Counted from the stretch's first letter, positions 9,715 to 18,155 are shown. The stretch: 64,000 nt of DNA from an uncultured Tissierellia bacterium (GCA_902488465.1 CABTWE010000002.1:1-64000); one strand, 5' to 3'. Notes: a model not told the origin generated them from the letters alone. Numbers and translations: made by a program.

Positions 9715-10080
9715 ATGATTGATTCGTTTAAATGTCCGTACTGCGGAGAAGATATGACAATAACGCAGGCAAAATGTGGAAAGTGCAAAGTTACAATAGA
9801 AGGAGAATTCGCGCTCAATAAAATAAATCTTTTAACACCGGAGCAACTCGACTTCGCCGTGACTTTTCTTATAAACAGAGGTAATTTAAAGGAACTTGAA
9901 AAGATTTATGATCTTTCATATCCGACTTTGAGAAATAGATTAAATGCAATTGCATCAATTCTCTCCGGCTCAAAAATTCAAGACGAGGAGGACGTCAAAG
10001 ATACTCTCGACAAATTAAACAGCGGCGAAATAACTTTTGACGATGCGCTTAAAACAATTAAATCGAAAAATAAGGAGTAG
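9715..10080 (+). CDS. DUF2089 family zinc-ribbon / helix-turn-helix protein
   Basis: Protein of 121 residues. The N-terminus has a zinc ribbon, CPYCG (about residues 7-11) and CGKC (about 21-24). It is followed by LTPEQLDFAVTFLINRGNLKELEKIY and SYPTLRNRLNAIAS, which reads as a sigma-4-like helix-turn-helix. The tail (EEDVKDTLDKLNSGEITFDDALKTIKS) resembles the short GEITFEEA-type helical motif that also opens the next two proteins. The family is uncharacterised, and a DNA-binding regulator is the natural inference. It heads a three-gene plus-strand operon with gaps of 6 and 9 nt, so it may control its two envelope-type partners. Confidence 0.8.
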   Translation: MIDSFKCPYCGEDMTITQAKCGKCKVTIEGEFALNKINLLTPEQLDFAVTFLINRGNLKELEKIYDLSYPTLRNRLNAIASILSGSKIQDEEDVKDTLDKLNSGEITFDDALKTIKSKNKE

Positions 10081-10086
10081 AGTAAA

Positions 10087-11211
10087 ATGAATGAAAAAGA
10101 AATAATTTTAAAAATGATTAGCGACGGAAAGATTACTGCCGAAGAAGGCGCTGAACTTCTTGAAGAAATTGAAAAATCTAAAAGAGATTACGAACGCTCA
10201 AAAAGAAATGAAACCGGATCGTCTTTCGGTGAAAATTTAAGAAAAGAACTCAATTCATATTCGGAAAGAATAAGCGAAAGAGAAATTCCGGAAAAAATTA
10301 TAGGAGTCATTTCTCCGAATAGAACTGTTAATGTGAATTCCACTTATGAGGAGGAGTTCGAAGACATCGACAAGATAATAATTGAAGTGACCGATTCAAA
10401 AATTTTAATAACCGGAACAGACTCGGAAAAAGTTAAACTGAAAATTCGCTCCGACAAATTTTTCAAAGAGGATGAACTCGACAAGTACTTTACTCTCAAC
10501 GAAGAAGATGGCTTACTTAAACTCACGCAAAAGAAAAATAAAAAGACAAGTGAATTTTTAGGAATCAAATTCCAGGGCTTAACACTTGGAAAATCCATCT
10601 GTGAGATTTCAATTCCGAAAGATAAATATTTTGAATTTATCTCCGCGCGCTCAGCCGTCGGTGACATCGAAGTGTCTTCCGCACTGTCTCAAAAAGTAAA
10701 CGTTGTGGCAAGCGCCGGCAGAGTTAAAATTAAAGACATCGATTGTTCGATTGCTGACCTCAGCTCGAATGCAAGCTCTGTCACAATTGAAAACTCTTCT
10801 GTGAACGACTACGCTTCATTAAGCACAATGGCAGGTTCGGTTTATATTGAAAATACAATTTCTCCGACTATAAAAGCGGACACAAAAGCAGGTTCCGTTT
10901 CAGTTACAAATTCTGATATCAAGGAGCTTGTTGCAACAACTTTTGCAGGAAGTATCGACGTTTCAAGGATTATCGGAGAACCAATTTCATATACCCTTAC
11001 AACAACAACCGGCAGTGTAAATTTGGATACAGCAAACGTTCAAAACGTAAAAGCTTTTTGTGCTTCAAACAAATTTTTCTCTTCGATTAAATGCTCGAAA
11101 AATTATAGAAGCGGTTCGGGTGATGAAAACGAAGCAGTTTATGTAAAAGGTGACGAAATTGGACTGAACGTCCACCTTGCAACACAAATGGGAAAGATTA
11201 ATATTATGTAG
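10087..11211 (+). CDS. LiaX/YvlB-like protein with DUF4097 beta-repeat domain (first paralog)
   Basis: Protein of 374 residues. Residues 1-33 (EIILKMISDGKITAEEGAEL) form the short helical SHOCT-like motif found at the N-terminus of YvlB and LiaX. Residues about 90-370 are a DUF4097-type beta-helix with repeated short rungs such as VVASAGRVKIKDIDC, LSTMAGSVYIENT, TKAGSVSVTNS and TFAGSIDVS. There is no signal peptide or membrane segment. In enterococci LiaX senses daptomycin and antimicrobial peptides for the LiaFSR response. The role here is unknown but probably envelope stress. No liaFSR genes are visible. Its DUF2089 neighbour upstream and paralog downstream form a compact module. Confidence 0.78.
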   Translation: MNEKEIILKMISDGKITAEEGAELLEEIEKSKRDYERSKRNETGSSFGENLRKELNSYSERISEREIPEKIIGVISPNRTVNVNSTYEEEFEDIDKIIIEVTDSKILITGTDSEKVKLKIRSDKFFKEDELDKYFTLNEEDGLLKLTQKKNKKTSEFLGIKFQGLTLGKSICEISIPKDKYFEFISARSAVGDIEVSSALSQKVNVVASAGRVKIKDIDCSIADLSSNASSVTIENSSVNDYASLSTMAGSVYIENTISPTIKADTKAGSVSVTNSDIKELVATTFAGSIDVSRIIGEPISYTLTTTTGSVNLDTANVQNVKAFCASNKFFSSIKCSKNYRSGSGDENEAVYVKGDEIGLNVHLATQMGKINIM

Positions 11212-11220
11212 GAGGAAAAA

Positions 11221-12507
11221 ATGAACGAAGAAAAAAAGATGATATTAAAAATGCTCGAGCAAGGAAAGATTACAGTTGAACAAGCTGAGAAGCTCCTTGA
11301 TGCAGTGAACGAAGACTCGAGCGAAAATTCAGAGGAGCCGAAGAAAAATACAGAATATAAAATATCGGAAGACGATTCCAAAATGAACGGATTTTTCTCA
11401 GGTATTGGCGACTTTGTAAAAAAGACCGTACAAACCGCAATTGAAACTGCAACCGGCAGTACAAGCTTTCTCGGCGATTTTAAGGCGAAAGAAAGAGACA
11501 AAAGCGATATGGTAAAATCCTTCCGAAAAGATTTGGATGAAAATATCGAAGAAATAAAACTCGACCTCGGCGAATCGCAAATCGTTGTAAAAGAAAGCAA
11601 TGAAGACGCACCGTTTATAAAAGTATGGGTGGATAAAGATTTTACGGAGGAAGAATTCAATTCCGAATTTGAAGTTTTACACAGAAGTGACGACAGCGTT
11701 TCTGTGTCGCAAGTAAAAAGAAGTAAGAGCGTTTCGATAAATATTATCGGAGGCAAAAGCGAAAAAGGCTACAGCTATTCTTCAATCACCGAACTCTATA
11801 TTCCAAGTTCAAACAATATCTCTCTTTTGGATTTAAATACAGAAACAGGAGGCATAAACATTTCCGACATAGATATTGGAGAGTTGAAAGCTTTGACCGA
11901 TTTCGGCGGAGTAAGAATGAATTCAATTGATGTCGATGATTTGTCAGTTGCCGCAGACGCCGGAAGCATCGACGCTTCCAATATAAATTGTGATGATTTA
12001 ACGCTGACAGCAGACTTTGGAAGTATTAAGCTCGACAATATCAACGCCGATCTTGTAAGACTCACTTCGGATGCAGGAAATATTCTTGCAAGCAATGTGA
12101 ACTGTGACGATATTAAGCTCGCGACGGATGCGGGTAATTTAAAAATTTTTAATTCGGACGTCGACAGTTGCACTATGAGATCGAGTGCAGGCTCTCTCAG
12201 TGCAAACAGACTTTCTGCGGATGAGTTAAAAATGCAAACTTCTGCAGGCTCGATTGCAATTGAAGACCTTGTGAACACAATCGACACAATCGATGCAAAA
12301 ACTGATGCCGGAAATATTAAAGCGGGACTTTCAAATCTTGACAACGAAATAACTGTCAAGATGCGTTCCTCCGCCGGCACTCTAAATTATCCGGATGAAT
12401 TTGAATTGATAAATTCATCTGCCGGCAATAGAGAAATCTACAAAGACGGTAACTCCCCTCTCGATGTTGTACTTTCGACAAACTTTGGAAATGTAAAAGT
12501 TTATTAG
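11221..12507 (+). CDS. LiaX/YvlB-like protein with DUF4097 beta-repeat domain (second paralog)
   Basis: Protein of 428 residues, paralogous to the preceding gene. It shares the N-terminal motif (MILKMLEQGKITVEQAEKLL) followed by a longer linker (residues about 35-100). The C-terminal half is a very regular beta-helix with rungs of about 20 residues: LSVAADAGSIDASNINCDD, LTLTADFGSIKLDNINAD, LVRLTSDAGNILASN, CTMRSSAGSLSANRL and LKMQTSAGSIAIEDL. The repeated (A/S)(D/S)(A/F)G(S/N)(I/L) turn is conspicuous. There is no export signal. ATG follows GGAGGAAAAA. The operon closes with a strong hairpin at 12514. Confidence 0.78.
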   Translation: MNEEKKMILKMLEQGKITVEQAEKLLDAVNEDSSENSEEPKKNTEYKISEDDSKMNGFFSGIGDFVKKTVQTAIETATGSTSFLGDFKAKERDKSDMVKSFRKDLDENIEEIKLDLGESQIVVKESNEDAPFIKVWVDKDFTEEEFNSEFEVLHRSDDSVSVSQVKRSKSVSINIIGGKSEKGYSYSSITELYIPSSNNISLLDLNTETGGINISDIDIGELKALTDFGGVRMNSIDVDDLSVAADAGSIDASNINCDDLTLTADFGSIKLDNINADLVRLTSDAGNILASNVNCDDIKLATDAGNLKIFNSDVDSCTMRSSAGSLSANRLSADELKMQTSAGSIAIEDLVNTIDTIDAKTDAGNIKAGLSNLDNEITVKMRSSAGTLNYPDEFELINSSAGNREIYKDGNSPLDVVLSTNFGNVKVY

Positions 12508-12513
12508 AAACAA

Positions 12514-12567
12514 AAAAAGACTATGTGTGGTTTGAATTGAATTTTTAAACCACACATAGTCTTTTTA
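12514..12567. terminator. Strong bidirectional terminator
   Basis: A perfect 18-bp stem (AAAGACTATGTGTGGTTT and its complement) flanks a 13-nt loop, with an A-run on the left and a T-run on the right. It separates the convergent DUF4097 and ydbC genes and can serve both. Confidence 0.92.
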
Positions 12568-12568
12568 T

Positions 12569-12799
12569 TTATAAATCGTCAGGATTTATTTCGTTCATCA
12601 ACTCTTTCAATGCTTTAAACTCTTCAACGGTAAGGCTTATTCCCTTGCCCATTCTTGAGTGGTCCGGACTCCATGACCTAATGTCGACCTTTCCTTCAGC
12701 GCCATTCCAACTAATGATATTTATTTCCTTTGTCCATCCGTTTTTTGAATTGAAAAAAACGCCGACATTATCTAAAATTTCGTATTTAAAATCTGCCAT
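12569..12799 (-). CDS. ydbC: YdbC family PC4-like single-stranded nucleic acid binding protein
   Basis: Protein of 76 residues. FKYEILDNVGVFFNSKNGWTKE-type sequence and VDIRSWSPDHSRMGKGISLTVEEFKAL match the YdbC family, whose fold resembles the eukaryotic coactivator PC4 and binds single-stranded nucleic acid as a dimer. It is the last gene after ctpA (10 nt gap) and ends at the strong terminator. Its link to the cell-wall operon upstream is positional only. The exact biological role is unknown. Confidence 0.82.
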   Translation of the reverse strand: MADFKYEILDNVGVFFNSKNGWTKEINIISWNGAEGKVDIRSWSPDHSRMGKGISLTVEEFKALKELMNEINPDDL

Positions 12800-12809
12800 A
12801 ATAAACTCC

Positions 12810-14042
12810 TTATTTTAAAATTTCCAATGCTTTTTTAAGTTGAGTATCCTCACTCAAATGATCAGGACCAATGCCCTTCACATTTTCAGGAAGCTCTACC
12901 ACTTCATCCGGCTTGATGCCAACTTTGTGAATGTTGTTGCCGTTCGGTGTGAAATACTCACTTATTGTAAGTTTTACAGCCGTTTCGAACGGAAGGTTGA
13001 ATAAGCGTTGAACAATGCCCTTGCCAAATGTTTGAGTTCCAACAAGCTTTGCTCTCTTTCTATCCTTCAAAGCACCACTTACAATTTCACTTGCACTTGC
13101 GGAACCGCCGTTCACAAGAACTACGAGCGGTAAGTCCTCCTTCTTTTCATCACTGTAATAATATTCTTTCTTCCCGTCTTTATACTTGGTATAAACAATT
13201 GTGCCTTTGTCTAAAAATACATCTGCAATTTTTGTACATACATCTAGAAGTCCACCCGGGTTTCCGCGAAGATCCAAAATTAGTTTTTTTATACCCTTTT
13301 TCTTTAGAGCTTCGAACTCTTTCATAAAGTCATCATATGTCGGTTTGTCAAATTCAGAAATTGCAATGTATCCAATGTTGTTTTCGAGAATTCTTCCATC
13401 AACCGTTTGAAGTTTTATAGTTTCTCTTTTAATTTTAAATTCATGAACTTTCTTTTGTTTTTGTTCATCTCTTAAAATTGTGATGCTTACAGTTTTTCCT
13501 TCTTCGCCACGCATTTTATTCACAGCGTCTTGCATGGTTTCTGCTGAATATTCCACATCATCAACTTTTATAATTCTGTCCCCTGATTTTATTCCCGCCT
13601 TGTATGCCGGGCTGCCTTTAATCGGAGAAACAACCGTAATATATCCGTCTTTTCCCGGACTTACAACAAGTCCGACTCCGACATATTTTCCATTGGTCGA
13701 CTCCATAAACTTCTTCAGTTCTTCCTTAGTCATAAATTCTGAATATGGGTCGTCGAGGCTGTTTACAACGCCTTTGATAAGTCCCACATTAAGAGTTTCA
13801 TTGTCGACATTCTTATAGTAATTCTTTTTTATATGCCCAACTACTGCACCTAATGTGTCAGCCGTCTGCTTGTCAAAAAAATCAGTTTCTTTGCTTTTTG
13901 CATCTTTTTTCTCAGTAACAGTTTCATTTTTCGAAAAATCGAGCTCGAATCCCTTTGCTGAATTCTTTCCGAGTAAATATGCCGAAATATTTGTGATTAC
14001 AAGTGCAAATACTATTAAAATTATAAATTTACTTTTTTTCAT
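12810..14042 (-). CDS. S41 family C-terminal processing peptidase (CtpA/CtpB-like)
   Basis: Exported serine protease of 410 residues. One N-terminal membrane segment or signal (IILIVFALVITNISAYLLG, about residues 7-25) is followed by a PDZ domain (VGLVVSPGKDGYITVVSPI, about 118-200). The S41 core includes LILDLRGNPGGLLD, the Ser nucleophile in NGGSASASEIVSGAL and the general-base Lys in GTQTFGKGIVQ. It overlaps the stop of the LytM-domain gene (TAATG). Homologues trim signalling proteins or wall hydrolases, so processing of the FtsEX-linked hydrolase encoded just upstream is a reasonable inference, not shown here. Confidence 0.92.
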   Translation of the reverse strand: MKKSKFIILIVFALVITNISAYLLGKNSAKGFELDFSKNETVTEKKDAKSKETDFFDKQTADTLGAVVGHIKKNYYKNVDNETLNVGLIKGVVNSLDDPYSEFMTKEELKKFMESTNGKYVGVGLVVSPGKDGYITVVSPIKGSPAYKAGIKSGDRIIKVDDVEYSAETMQDAVNKMRGEEGKTVSITILRDEQKQKKVHEFKIKRETIKLQTVDGRILENNIGYIAISEFDKPTYDDFMKEFEALKKKGIKKLILDLRGNPGGLLDVCTKIADVFLDKGTIVYTKYKDGKKEYYYSDEKKEDLPLVVLVNGGSASASEIVSGALKDRKRAKLVGTQTFGKGIVQRLFNLPFETAVKLTISEYFTPNGNNIHKVGIKPDEVVELPENVKGIGPDHLSEDTQLKKALEILK

Positions 14043-15190
14043 TAACTACTCCTCCCTACATATCCGAGTGGATTTACAGCTCTTCCGTTAATTCTTACCT
14101 CATAGTGACAGTGTGGTCCGGTCGAACGTCCGGTCGAACCAACTTTTGCAACAACCTGTCCTTTCTGAACAATTTGCCCTACTCGTACAACGATTGCGCT
14201 GTTGTGACCGTAAGCAGTTGAAAGCGCCCCAGAGTGTTGTATGACAACTAGATTCCCGTAGCTTCCCATCCAACCTGCATAAATGACAACTCCCGATTCA
14301 CCTGCAAGCACACTTGTGCCCATCGGCGCCGGTATATCTATTCCCGAGTGGAACGCGACATAACTGCCCATAGGGTCGCCTCTATATCCATAGCCCGAAC
14401 TGATTCTACTATATGCTGCGAGCGGCCAACCGACTTTACCACCGGTATATTTAACCGACCTCATCTGAGCACTGTATTTTTTTCTTGCGGCTTGAATTTC
14501 TGACTCGAGTTTTTTAGAGTCTCTTTCCATTGCCGCGTTTTCCTTTTCACGCTGTTTAACAGACTGTCTCAAGCTTATGATATAGTTGCTCTTTTCATTT
14601 AGAATCTTTTGTTGCTCCTGTTTTGCAACTTCAATTGCACTCTTCTTTTGATTTAAACCTTCGACTTCCTTTTCAATCTCAGCTTTTTTTGCTTCAACTT
14701 CTTCCTTGCCGTCGGAAATATATTTAATCAAATCTTGGTCCTGCTTTAGAAGAAGTTGAACGAGACTTTGGTTTGAAAGATAATCATGAATATTTTTCGA
14801 GTTCAAAAGAACACTTAAATATCCGACATTGCCTCTCATATACATCGCTCTTACTCTCTTGGTGAAGAGCTTTTCCTTTTCGGCAATTCTTTGATTCATC
14901 TCATCGATTTCTTTTTTTGCCGCATTTATATTGCCTTCAGAAACAGAAATATCGTTAGAAAGATTGTCGATATCCGATTGTTTGTTTCTAATTTCGGCAT
15001 CCAAGCTTCTGATATTCTTCTCTTCAACGCCGATAATGCTCTCTGCCTCTTTGTTTTTATCCTTGTTTTGCTTTATTTTATTTTTTAGTCGTTCTCTTTT
15101 TTCCCTATATTCCTTTTCAGTTAATGCGGAAGCTGTAACAGTTCCAAAAACTAAAAATATAACAAGTAAAAAAGCAGTTAATCTCTTCAT
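14042..15190 (-). CDS. EnvC/PcsB-like murein hydrolase with coiled coil and M23 (LytM) domain
   Basis: Exported protein of 382 residues. A signal peptide (LTAFLLVIFLVFGTVTASA, about residues 4-22) is followed by a long coiled coil (about 25-245) and a C-terminal M23 peptidase domain (about 270-375). The metal ligands are present: HSGID (H-x3-D) and GPHCHYEV (H-x-H). It should therefore be catalytically active, unlike E. coli EnvC, whose LytM domain is degenerate. It is encoded directly after ftsX (7-nt gap). In streptococci and enterics FtsEX controls a coiled-coil partner of this type at the septum, which is the likely role. The ribosome site is weak (GTAGTGATTTT), suggesting coupling to ftsX. 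Confidence 0.92.
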   Translation of the reverse strand: MKRLTAFLLVIFLVFGTVTASALTEKEYREKRERLKNKIKQNKDKNKEAESIIGVEEKNIRSLDAEIRNKQSDIDNLSNDISVSEGNINAAKKEIDEMNQRIAEKEKLFTKRVRAMYMRGNVGYLSVLLNSKNIHDYLSNQSLVQLLLKQDQDLIKYISDGKEEVEAKKAEIEKEVEGLNQKKSAIEVAKQEQQKILNEKSNYIISLRQSVKQREKENAAMERDSKKLESEIQAARKKYSAQMRSVKYTGGKVGWPLAAYSRISSGYGYRGDPMGSYVAFHSGIDIPAPMGTSVLAGESGVVIYAGWMGSYGNLVVIQHSGALSTAYGHNSAIVVRVGQIVQKGQVVAKVGSTGRSTGPHCHYEVRINGRAVNPLGYVGRSS

Positions 15191-15197
15191 AAAATCA

Positions 15198-16097
15198 CTA
15201 CACTTTCAAAAACTTTTTGAGAGAAATCAAACTTCCAAGTGCACCAATGCCGGCCCCAAGCGTTATGAATATAACAAATAAATCTTGATAAATAAGTTCC
15301 GGCTTGACAAGTGCGCTCAAAAGCATTGGACTTATATCGACCGTGCCCGTAGTGTAAAAATATTTATACATAAGACACATTATTGTTGCCGCTATGACGG
15401 ATGCTATAAGCCCCAAAAAAACACCTTCTATAAAGAAAGGCCCCTTGATATATCCGTTCGTTGCTCCAACCCACTTCATAATGCTGATTTCTTCCTGTCT
15501 TGAATTTACAGCAAGTTTTATTGTGTTGGAAATAAGGAAAATGGAAATTATAGTTAAAAATACAACTACAGCAAGTCCACCAATTTTTATATAGTTTGAA
15601 ATTTTAAGCATTTGGTCGATTTCGTCGGCAAAAAAGTTTACCAAAATAACTCCGTCGATTTCGCCTATTCTCTTCGTAATAGTTCTCGCATCATTTATAT
15701 CATTTATCCTTACGACAAAACTATTTGGAAGCGGATTCTTGTCATCGTACCCATCCAAGAGCCATGCGTTATCTTCCCAAGACGCTTTTAGTTCTTTAAG
15801 TCCTTCATCTCTACTTTTGAATTTTATGCTTTTTATTCCACCGATTGAAACAATCTTGTCCGAAAGTGCTTTTATCTCCTCGACGTCCAAATCATCCGAG
15901 ATAAAAACATCGATTTGGTCGATCATTTTATTTGTGTCCATTGCAAGCTTATTTACCGATAGAGCCAAAATAAGCACAAGACCCAAAATCATAAGTACGA
16001 TTCCTATGGAAAGAACGCTCACTCCACTCATGCCTCGATTTCGCCAAACTCCTTGAAAGCCTTGCTTTATAATATTTTTGAGTACTCTAAGCTTCAT
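15198..16097 (-). CDS. ftsX: Cell division ABC transporter permease FtsX
   Basis: Membrane half of FtsEX, which transmits ATP hydrolysis to peptidoglycan hydrolases outside. One membrane segment near residues 25-45 is followed by a large extracytoplasmic domain (about 50-165, with DQIDVFISDDLDVEEI) and three C-terminal membrane segments, the standard FtsX layout. RQEEISIMKWVGATNGYIKGPF is the characteristic cytoplasmic segment. I start at ATG 16097 (299 residues) because GGAGGAAGAAT precedes it. An in-frame ATG 18 nt upstream lacks a ribosome site. The start overlaps ftsE by 11 nt. Confidence 0.95.
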   Translation of the reverse strand: MKLRVLKNIIKQGFQGVWRNRGMSGVSVLSIGIVLMILGLVLILALSVNKLAMDTNKMIDQIDVFISDDLDVEEIKALSDKIVSIGGIKSIKFKSRDEGLKELKASWEDNAWLLDGYDDKNPLPNSFVVRINDINDARTITKRIGEIDGVILVNFFADEIDQMLKISNYIKIGGLAVVVFLTIISIFLISNTIKLAVNSRQEEISIMKWVGATNGYIKGPFFIEGVFLGLIASVIAATIMCLMYKYFYTTGTVDISPMLLSALVKPELIYQDLFVIFITLGAGIGALGSLISLKKFLKV

Positions 16098-16770
16098 ATT
16101 CTTCCTCCAAATCATCGCTTGTCACAAGATGCCCGTGATCGAGTCTTATAATTCTTCTTGGAATTGCTTTTACAATATCCATTGCATGCGTTGCCATAAG
16201 AATCGTTGTGCCGCGATTATTGATGTCTTCCAAAACCTGCATGATGCCGAAGCTTGTTTCGAGATCAAGGTTTCCCGTCGGTTCATCCGCAATAAGAACA
16301 GGCGGTTCATTTATTATCGCCCTTGCTATTGCGACTCTTTGTTTTTCACCGCCGGAAAGTTCGTGCGGAAAACTTTTTGCTTTTTCAGTGAGTCCGACAA
16401 GTGAAAGAATGATCGGCACTCTCCTTCTTATTTCTTTTCCTTTTACACCCAAAATTTCAAGTGCAAAAGAAACATTTTCATAAACAGTCTTCTTCTCAAG
16501 AATTCTAAAATCTTGAAAAACTGTCCCTATATATCTTCTAATGTATGGAACTTTTCTATCCGAAACATGTGTAATATCTTTTCCGTTTAAGAAAATCTTT
16601 CCCGACTTCGGCTCAATTTCTTTTAAAAGAAGTCGTGTAAGGGTCGATTTACCCGCTCCGGAATGCCCCATCAAATAAACAAACTCGCCTTTATCAATCT
16701 TAACACTAACATCGTCGAGAGCTTTTTTCGGTGGATCATATTCCATAGTGACATTTCTTAATTCTATCAT
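16087..16770 (-). CDS. ftsE: Cell division ATP-binding protein FtsE
   Basis: ABC ATPase partner of FtsX, 227 residues. Walker A is GHSGAGKST (about residues 35-43), the Q-loop region is TVFQDFRIL, the signature is LSGGEKQR and Walker B is VLIADEPTGNLDL. The switch histidine lies in LMATHAMDIV. It heads the operon ftsE-ftsX-LytM-S41-ydbC. AAAGG lies 9 nt before the ATG. The A+T-rich stretch 16771-16870 upstream contains TATAAT-like hexamers on the minus strand, but no single promoter stands out. Confidence 0.97.
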   Translation of the reverse strand: MIELRNVTMEYDPPKKALDDVSVKIDKGEFVYLMGHSGAGKSTLTRLLLKEIEPKSGKIFLNGKDITHVSDRKVPYIRRYIGTVFQDFRILEKKTVYENVSFALEILGVKGKEIRRRVPIILSLVGLTEKAKSFPHELSGGEKQRVAIARAIINEPPVLIADEPTGNLDLETSFGIMQVLEDINNRGTTILMATHAMDIVKAIPRRIIRLDHGHLVTSDDLEEEYEA

Positions 16771-16970
16771 TACATAAACCTTTCCAGTTGAAATAAATCA
16801 ACATATATTTAATATTATATAAAATAATAAAGAGTATAAATCTAAAACTCATTATACTATAAAAAATTTTTTTATTCAACTAATGAATAGTTTTCTATAC
16901 ATCTTTCTATTTCATTCACTCCATTAATATTTTAAAAGTAAAAACTTAACTGTACTTAAAACACACTTAC

Positions 16971-16999
16971 TTGAAATAAACACATAAACTTGTTATAAT
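16971..16999 (+). promoter_or_regulatory. Promoter of the THF riboswitch / folT transcript
   Basis: TTGAAA (16971-16976), a 17-bp spacer and TATAAT (16994-16999), ending about 9 nt before the riboswitch begins. The rest of the 375-nt gap between ftsE and folT (16771-16970) is AT-rich and shows no other feature to me. Confidence 0.85.
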
Positions 17000-17007
17000 G
17001 TATATGT

Positions 17008-17098
17008 AACAGAGTAGGTGATCTTGCGTCAAGTGTTTGAGAATGGGACGTCGTCTCAAAACGAAGGGATACCGCGGTAGATCATTCGCGTCCGCTAT
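17008..17098 (+). ncRNA. Tetrahydrofolate (THF) riboswitch aptamer
   Basis: The conserved THF (folT-type) core is present in order: AGTAGG, TGCGTCAAGTG, GGGACGTCG, ACGAAGG, CCGCGGTAGATC and CGCGTCCGCT. Stem pairings are visible: GATC with GATC, TTTGAG with CTCAAA, and the pseudoknot GGGACG with CGTCC. Known THF riboswitches bind reduced folates and repress folate import or synthesis genes in Firmicutes. The gene downstream is a FolT-type S component, which fits. Confidence 0.93.
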
Positions 17099-17137
17099 TT
17101 TTAATAGCTCCTTCTTACTGTTATGCATTAAAAGGAG
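17094..17137 (+). promoter_or_regulatory. Expression platform: predicted ribosome-site sequestration
   Basis: After the aptamer a GCTATT-TTT-AATAGC hairpin (17094-17108) is followed by CTCCTT (17108-17113). CTCCTT is complementary to AAGGAG (17132-17137), the core of the folT ribosome site. There is no U-run after the aptamer, so control is probably translational. Which fold corresponds to ligand-bound RNA is inferred, not shown. Confidence 0.55.
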
Positions 17138-17145
17138 GTATTTAT

Positions 17146-18150
17146 ATGAAAAACAAAAAATTTTACTATGAGCTTGGATTGACTAACGTCATCACAGCTG
17201 TTGTGCTAGGAATATTTACGTTCTACAGTATTTCAAATCTCAAAGATTCCTTTTGGATTGGAATAGTGTCCGCACTTGTTCTCACTGCTCTTTCAGGGGC
17301 CTTAAACGGTGCTCTGTTCGGCGGCATTTCATCCGCCCTCGCACTTTTGTGTTCAATTATTTATAAAGCGAACTACAAAGCTGCACCTGTTTTTAAAGCT
17401 TCGAAAAAAGCAATTGAAACTATGGGCAAGGCTGCCGCTGAAGAACAAGCAGCGCTCAAGTTAGAGGCATTCAATAGCTCATTGACTGCTCTTGACAAGT
17501 ACAAGTTTATACTTTTTATATCTGCGATTTTACTCGCTTTTGCCGGCAGGTATATCTATCTTAAAATAAAAAGCGAAACTGTGAATGAAACAAAATCGGA
17601 AAAGAACTATTTTTCCGCTAGGGCTCTTTCATACTTGGCAATGTTTATTGCTCTCTCGGTCGTTTTAAATACGCTTAGAGTCGGTCCTGTTTCATTTGGA
17701 GGCTTCCCTATAATCTACGGTGGTCTTGCTCTCGGCCCTGTTTACGGTTTTATAATCGGAATGGTAAGTGATCTTTTAGGATTTCTTGTAAGACCATCAG
17801 GCAATGGCTTTAACTTAGCATTTACATTAACGTCGGCTCTAACAGGTGTTATTCCTGCTTTAGTAATTAGAGTATTTGGAAAAGACCCTAAAAACAAACA
17901 CAACTTTGTCAAAGTTTTAATTGGAATCTTTGTAGGACAAACAATTACAAGCGTTATAATGGTTCCATATTTTATGAAACTGTTTTACGGATTTAACTTT
18001 TGGGAAAGACTTATAAGAGCATTCTCCAAACAAGTTTGGTCAATTCCTCTATATGCTTTCATCTTTGTTTCTACATGGAAAGTTATAAACAGACAAGTTG
18101 ATTTTAAATCAATCGAACAAAACAATTTTGCCATCCCTCAAAATAAGTAA
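17146..18150 (+). CDS. folT: Folate-type ECF transporter S component with N-terminal membrane extension
   Basis: Membrane protein of 334 residues under a THF riboswitch. Residues about 155-320 are a complete S component (ALSYLAMFIALSVVLNTLRVG, VSFGGFPIIYGGLALGPVYGFIIGMVSDLLGF), of the FolT type seen again at 61362. Residues 1-150 are unusual: two or three extra membrane segments (TAVVLGIFTFYSI, IGIVSALVLTALSGALNGALFGG, KFILFISAILLAFAGRYIY) separated by a charged Ala/Lys/Glu-rich stretch. A standard FolT has about 170-190 residues, so this is almost double. Folate specificity is inferred from the riboswitch. GGAGG precedes the ATG. Confidence 0.82.
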   Translation: MKNKKFYYELGLTNVITAVVLGIFTFYSISNLKDSFWIGIVSALVLTALSGALNGALFGGISSALALLCSIIYKANYKAAPVFKASKKAIETMGKAAAEEQAALKLEAFNSSLTALDKYKFILFISAILLAFAGRYIYLKIKSETVNETKSEKNYFSARALSYLAMFIALSVVLNTLRVGPVSFGGFPIIYGGLALGPVYGFIIGMVSDLLGFLVRPSGNGFNLAFTLTSALTGVIPALVIRVFGKDPKNKHNFVKVLIGIFVGQTITSVIMVPYFMKLFYGFNFWERLIRAFSKQVWSIPLYAFIFVSTWKVINRQVDFKSIEQNNFAIPQNK

Positions 18151-18155
18151 TTTTT

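Noticed and set aside
16771..16970. Additional gene or RNA between ftsE and the THF riboswitch
   Set aside because: The stretch is AT-rich, with stops in all frames and no stable hairpin that I can find.
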